DNA from: Desulfobacteraceae bacterium
Lineage (GTDB): Bacteria > Desulfobacterota > Desulfobacteria > Desulfobacterales > UBA11574
Direction: 5' to 3'
Length of the DNA: 6,805 nt
NCBI GenBank assembly: GCA_029857875.1
Contig: JAOUGB010000130.1
Span: 1 to 6,805 of the forward strand
Positions 4,864 through 6,805 of this stretch are shown piece after piece. How positions within the stretch are numbered: position 1 is the stretch's first letter; each line of letters begins with the position of its first letter. The notes under the pieces were generated by a model, which had not been told where the DNA came from, did not search any database, and saw only the letters and a program-made list of their open reading frames with translations. The position numbers were made by a program, and so were the translations under genes.

Positions 4864-6468
4864 TCAATAATTAAGCTGCTTTACCAAAAATGAATCTCCG
4901 TTCTCTAAAAGCTCCATAAAAATACTGCCGTTGTTTTCTTTCCAAACCCCTTTTTGCGATTGGTAACGGGTGAAAAATCTACCCCGTATCATAAGGTTTT
5001 TGCTGGCGGTCTGTTTGGAATAGGACATAAGTTCAATCCGGTATGTAAGAGATTCCTTACCCTCCATATTTTTGCGGTAGTCCGGCAACAGTTCATGAAA
5101 AGGCTTGTTATTTTCAGTGGCATCCGAAGTAAAAAACGTTATAAATTTGTCGAGATCTTTATTTGTATAGGCTTGGCAGTAGTCGTTTAAAAAGGATTTC
5201 AGTCGATTCAATTCGTTTTTTTGTTGATTAATATCTACTTCAGACGTTATTTGTTTCATTTTCTTTTCGGATTCGGTCAAGGAGGGTTTTACATCAGTTT
5301 CAGCCACCTTCTCCACCCCAGGTTCAGGCACGGCAGCCGTCAACGTGTCTTCACCCACAGCAGTAGGCGATGCTTTTTCCGACAAATCTTCTCCAGCAAC
5401 TTCTTTTTGGACGTCATCCTTTGAAGCCTCTTCGACTTTCGGGCTGATAAGCGTTTGCTTTTCGGGTACTAAGGCATCACCGGCAGTTACTGGTATTTCT
5501 TTCGAGGTTTGGGATGAAACTGTTTCTTTTACTATACCGGTTTGTATGGCGTCATCTTTAGAAACAGTGTCTGTTTTGCCGGCACCAAACTGCTTTTCTG
5601 CGGGCTTTTCATCTTTTAAAAGATTGGTATCCGATTCTGACTGTATCTCCTCATTTCTTTTAGTCACATCAAGTGGAGCGTCCGTTGATTGGGCTTTTAC
5701 ACTTTCCAGTTGAGCCGGAAAAGTTGATTCGGGTATTTTTTGTGCTTCCGGAGCTTCAACCTGCGCTTTGGCTGTTTGATCCACCGGTTCAGACGCTTGA
5801 GGTACGAGAATTGTTCCCGAATCGATCGGTTTCTTCTGAACCAGTTTTATGGTTTTAGTTTCCTTTTGACCGGCTTGATAGTAAAAATAACTGCCGATAA
5901 AGATGACCATTGCTAACCCGGCAACGAATAAAGAAATCACTTTGACAGGATGTTGTGTTGATTTTTTTTCAGCCTCCGCCGTTATCGCCTTAACCGGTTT
6001 AGTGGGTATCTTTGCTTTCTCTTCGAATCTAATACTTGGTCTTGCTGGAGGTTCTTCAAGAACACCCGATTTTATGATTTTGATTTTTTTAATATATTCA
6101 CGCAACATTTCAATCTCGTTAATGGTGCGTGTTTGTTTCGTGAAACTCAGCTCTTCTTTGCGCTTTTCAAGCTTTTTAAGCTCTTTTAAGCCGTATTCTA
6201 TCCCTTGCATAAGCTGGTCATTTTCGTCCAGATTCGCATCGGGAATGCCGATCAAGTCAATAATCTGTTCCTTGGAGTAACCCAAAAGCACAAAATGAAA
6301 TACCAATTTCAACCGTTCACGGTCATATCTGTTGTATACACGTCGTTTCAGTTTCGAAGCCCTGGGGAGTATAAGCCCATTTTCCTCACAAAAACGGATA
6401 TGACTCTTTTTGACGTCCAACTCTTTAGCAAGATCAGATATGGTAAAATAACCGTTGGATTGATCCAT
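4864..6468 (-). CDS. Membrane-anchored MerR-type HTH protein with C-terminal NTF2-like domain
   Basis: This 534-aa protein has four parts. Residues about 7-75 are a MerR-type winged HTH (YFTISDLAKELDVKKSHIRFCEENGLI, then RRVYNRYDRERL and GYSKEQIIDLIGI). Residues about 85-132 are a charged coiled-coil-like helix. Residues about 175-197 (VISLFVAGLAMVIFIGSYFYY) are a single membrane helix. A low-complexity Lys/Glu/Pro/Thr/Ser/Ala linker (about 198-400) leads to a C-terminal domain (about 420-534, with FLNDYCQAYTNKDLDKFITFFTSDA) resembling NTF2/SnoaL-like folds. The predicted topology puts the HTH in the cytoplasm and the C-domain in the periplasm. Target and ligand are unknown. The ATG at 6468 is preferred: GGGTGA lies about 5 nt upstream and it precedes the HTH directly, while the longer in-frame start at 6522 is a TTG. 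No metal-binding Cys cluster as in MerR/CueR is seen. Confidence 0.88.
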   Translation of the reverse strand: MDQSNGYFTISDLAKELDVKKSHIRFCEENGLILPRASKLKRRVYNRYDRERLKLVFHFVLLGYSKEQIIDLIGIPDANLDENDQLMQGIEYGLKELKKLEKRKEELSFTKQTRTINEIEMLREYIKKIKIIKSGVLEEPPARPSIRFEEKAKIPTKPVKAITAEAEKKSTQHPVKVISLFVAGLAMVIFIGSYFYYQAGQKETKTIKLVQKKPIDSGTILVPQASEPVDQTAKAQVEAPEAQKIPESTFPAQLESVKAQSTDAPLDVTKRNEEIQSESDTNLLKDEKPAEKQFGAGKTDTVSKDDAIQTGIVKETVSSQTSKEIPVTAGDALVPEKQTLISPKVEEASKDDVQKEVAGEDLSEKASPTAVGEDTLTAAVPEPGVEKVAETDVKPSLTESEKKMKQITSEVDINQQKNELNRLKSFLNDYCQAYTNKDLDKFITFFTSDATENNKPFHELLPDYRKNMEGKESLTYRIELMSYSKQTASKNLMIRGRFFTRYQSQKGVWKENNGSIFMELLENGDSFLVKQLNY

Positions 6469-6479
6469 TCGTATCACCC

Positions 6480-6523
6480 ATATTCCAAATTTACCTGAGT
6501 TTGAGAACCTTGTATATTCCAAA
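6480..6523 (-). promoter_or_regulatory. Direct repeat in the leader of the MerR-type gene
   Basis: The 10-mer ATATTCCAAA (plus strand) occurs twice, at 6480-6489 and 6514-6523, with starts 34 bp apart. Both lie between the predicted transcription start and the ATG. Such spacing could be an autoregulatory operator, but two copies in an AT-rich leader may be chance. Confidence 0.3.
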
Positions 6524-6555
6524 CTCTTTATTTAGATACTCGATAACTTTATAAA

Positions 6556-6584
6556 ATTATAGAACAAATACGTTTTCTTGTCAA
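6556..6584 (-). promoter_or_regulatory. Consensus sigma-70 promoter of the MerR-type gene
   Basis: On the minus strand there is a perfect -35 TTGACA (6584-6579), a spacer of exactly 17 bp (6578-6562) and a perfect -10 TATAAT (6561-6556). Transcription should start near 6549, about 80 nt before the ATG at 6468. A full consensus match is rare and implies strong or basal expression that might need repression. The 17-bp spacer is not the 19-20 bp typical of MerR-activated promoters, and its dyad (GAAAAC/TTGTTC) is poor. Confidence 0.85.
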
Positions 6585-6658
6585 AATAAAACAGACTGAA
6601 TACACATCAAAACGTCGGGACCCAGCTTCTCTTTAATGGGTATCCGATTTTTCTCGGG

Positions 6659-6805
6659 CTACAGCCTTTCCATCAAATTGAGCAGCAACCGAACACCAAA
6701 TCCTGTACCTCCCACCCCGCAATATGAGGATTCTTTCTTGGCATATGCAGGTCCTGCAATATCAATATGCGCCCAGGAAGTATCTTTTACAAATTCCGAA
6801 AGGAA
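6659..6805 (-). CDS. pepA: Leucyl (cytosol) aminopeptidase, M17 family, C-terminal part
   Basis: Only the last 48 codons are inside the window; the gene continues beyond 6805. The readable end [44 protein letters not shown] matches the M17 aminopeptidase C-terminus. It contains the conserved WAHxDIAGPA block and the [10 protein letters not shown] helix that packs against the active-site domain. The enzyme removes N-terminal residues from peptides in the cytoplasm using two metal ions; the catalytic residues lie upstream and cannot be checked. The stop is TAG at 6661-6659. The MerR-type gene lies downstream on the same strand, but with 190 bp and its own strong promoter between them. No good intrinsic terminator follows; only short stems without a U-run are seen. 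Confidence 0.93.
   Translation of the reverse strand, partial: FLSEFVKDTSWAHIDIAGPAYAKKESSYCGVGGTGFGVRLLLNLMERL

Noticed and set aside
4954..6498. Plus-strand open frames opposite the MerR-type gene, the longest at 5345-5713
   Set aside because: They mirror the low-complexity linker, lack ribosome sites, and give Ser/Phe-rich translations expected from antisense of Lys/Glu-rich codons.
6600..6658. Intrinsic terminator after pepA
   Set aside because: Only 4-6 bp interrupted stems (CCGA/TCGG, ACCC/GGGT) without a following U-run; not convincing.

Overview
This window reads as a housekeeping stretch of a moderately AT-rich Gram-negative chromosome. The best guess is a Desulfobacterota/deltaproteobacterial sulfate-reducer-type genome (Desulfobacterales-like). 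The basis is the tRNA-Ser/dnaX/ybaB/recR order, the protein flavour and the small palindromic repeats. This taxonomic call is inference and no marker gene settles it.

Layout, left to right: the 3' end of one serine-type tRNA (1-42) and a complete tRNA-Ser(GGA) (85-178). Then comes a 145-bp palindromic repeat (224-368) just ahead of dnaX (GTG start, 393-2039). ybaB/ebfC follows after an 11-bp gap (2051-2362). A second 145-bp repeat in the opposite orientation (2364-2508) and a heptamer tandem repeat (2536-2577) lie between ybaB and recR (2585-3184). recR overlaps a YkgJ-like Cys-cluster gene (3174-3578). A short minus-strand gene of unknown function (3573-3854) meets it tail to tail and is divergent from murI (3985-4770). 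On the minus strand, converging on murI, are a large membrane-anchored MerR-type regulator (4864-6468) with a textbook sigma-70 promoter (6556-6584), and upstream of it the last 48 codons of an M17 leucyl aminopeptidase (6659-6805).

How the genes fit together: dnaX (clamp-loader tau/gamma), ybaB (nucleoid-associated protein) and recR (recombinational repair) form the classical replication/repair cluster. Here it is interrupted by about 220 bp of repeats, so recR has lost tight spacing and has no visible Shine-Dalgarno. murI supplies D-glutamate for peptidoglycan. The MerR-like protein has a RodZ/ToxR-like topology: cytoplasmic DNA-binding head, one membrane helix, a long low-complexity linker and a C-terminal NTF2-like domain.

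The most interesting signals are: (1) the two 145-bp palindromic elements, which share a core but have different terminal inverted repeats and paired (compensatory) changes in their stems; (2) a candidate programmed -1 frameshift site in dnaX, placed where a gamma subunit should end; (3) the membrane-spanning MerR-type architecture. I see no CRISPR array, complete transposase gene, phage gene or defence system in the window.
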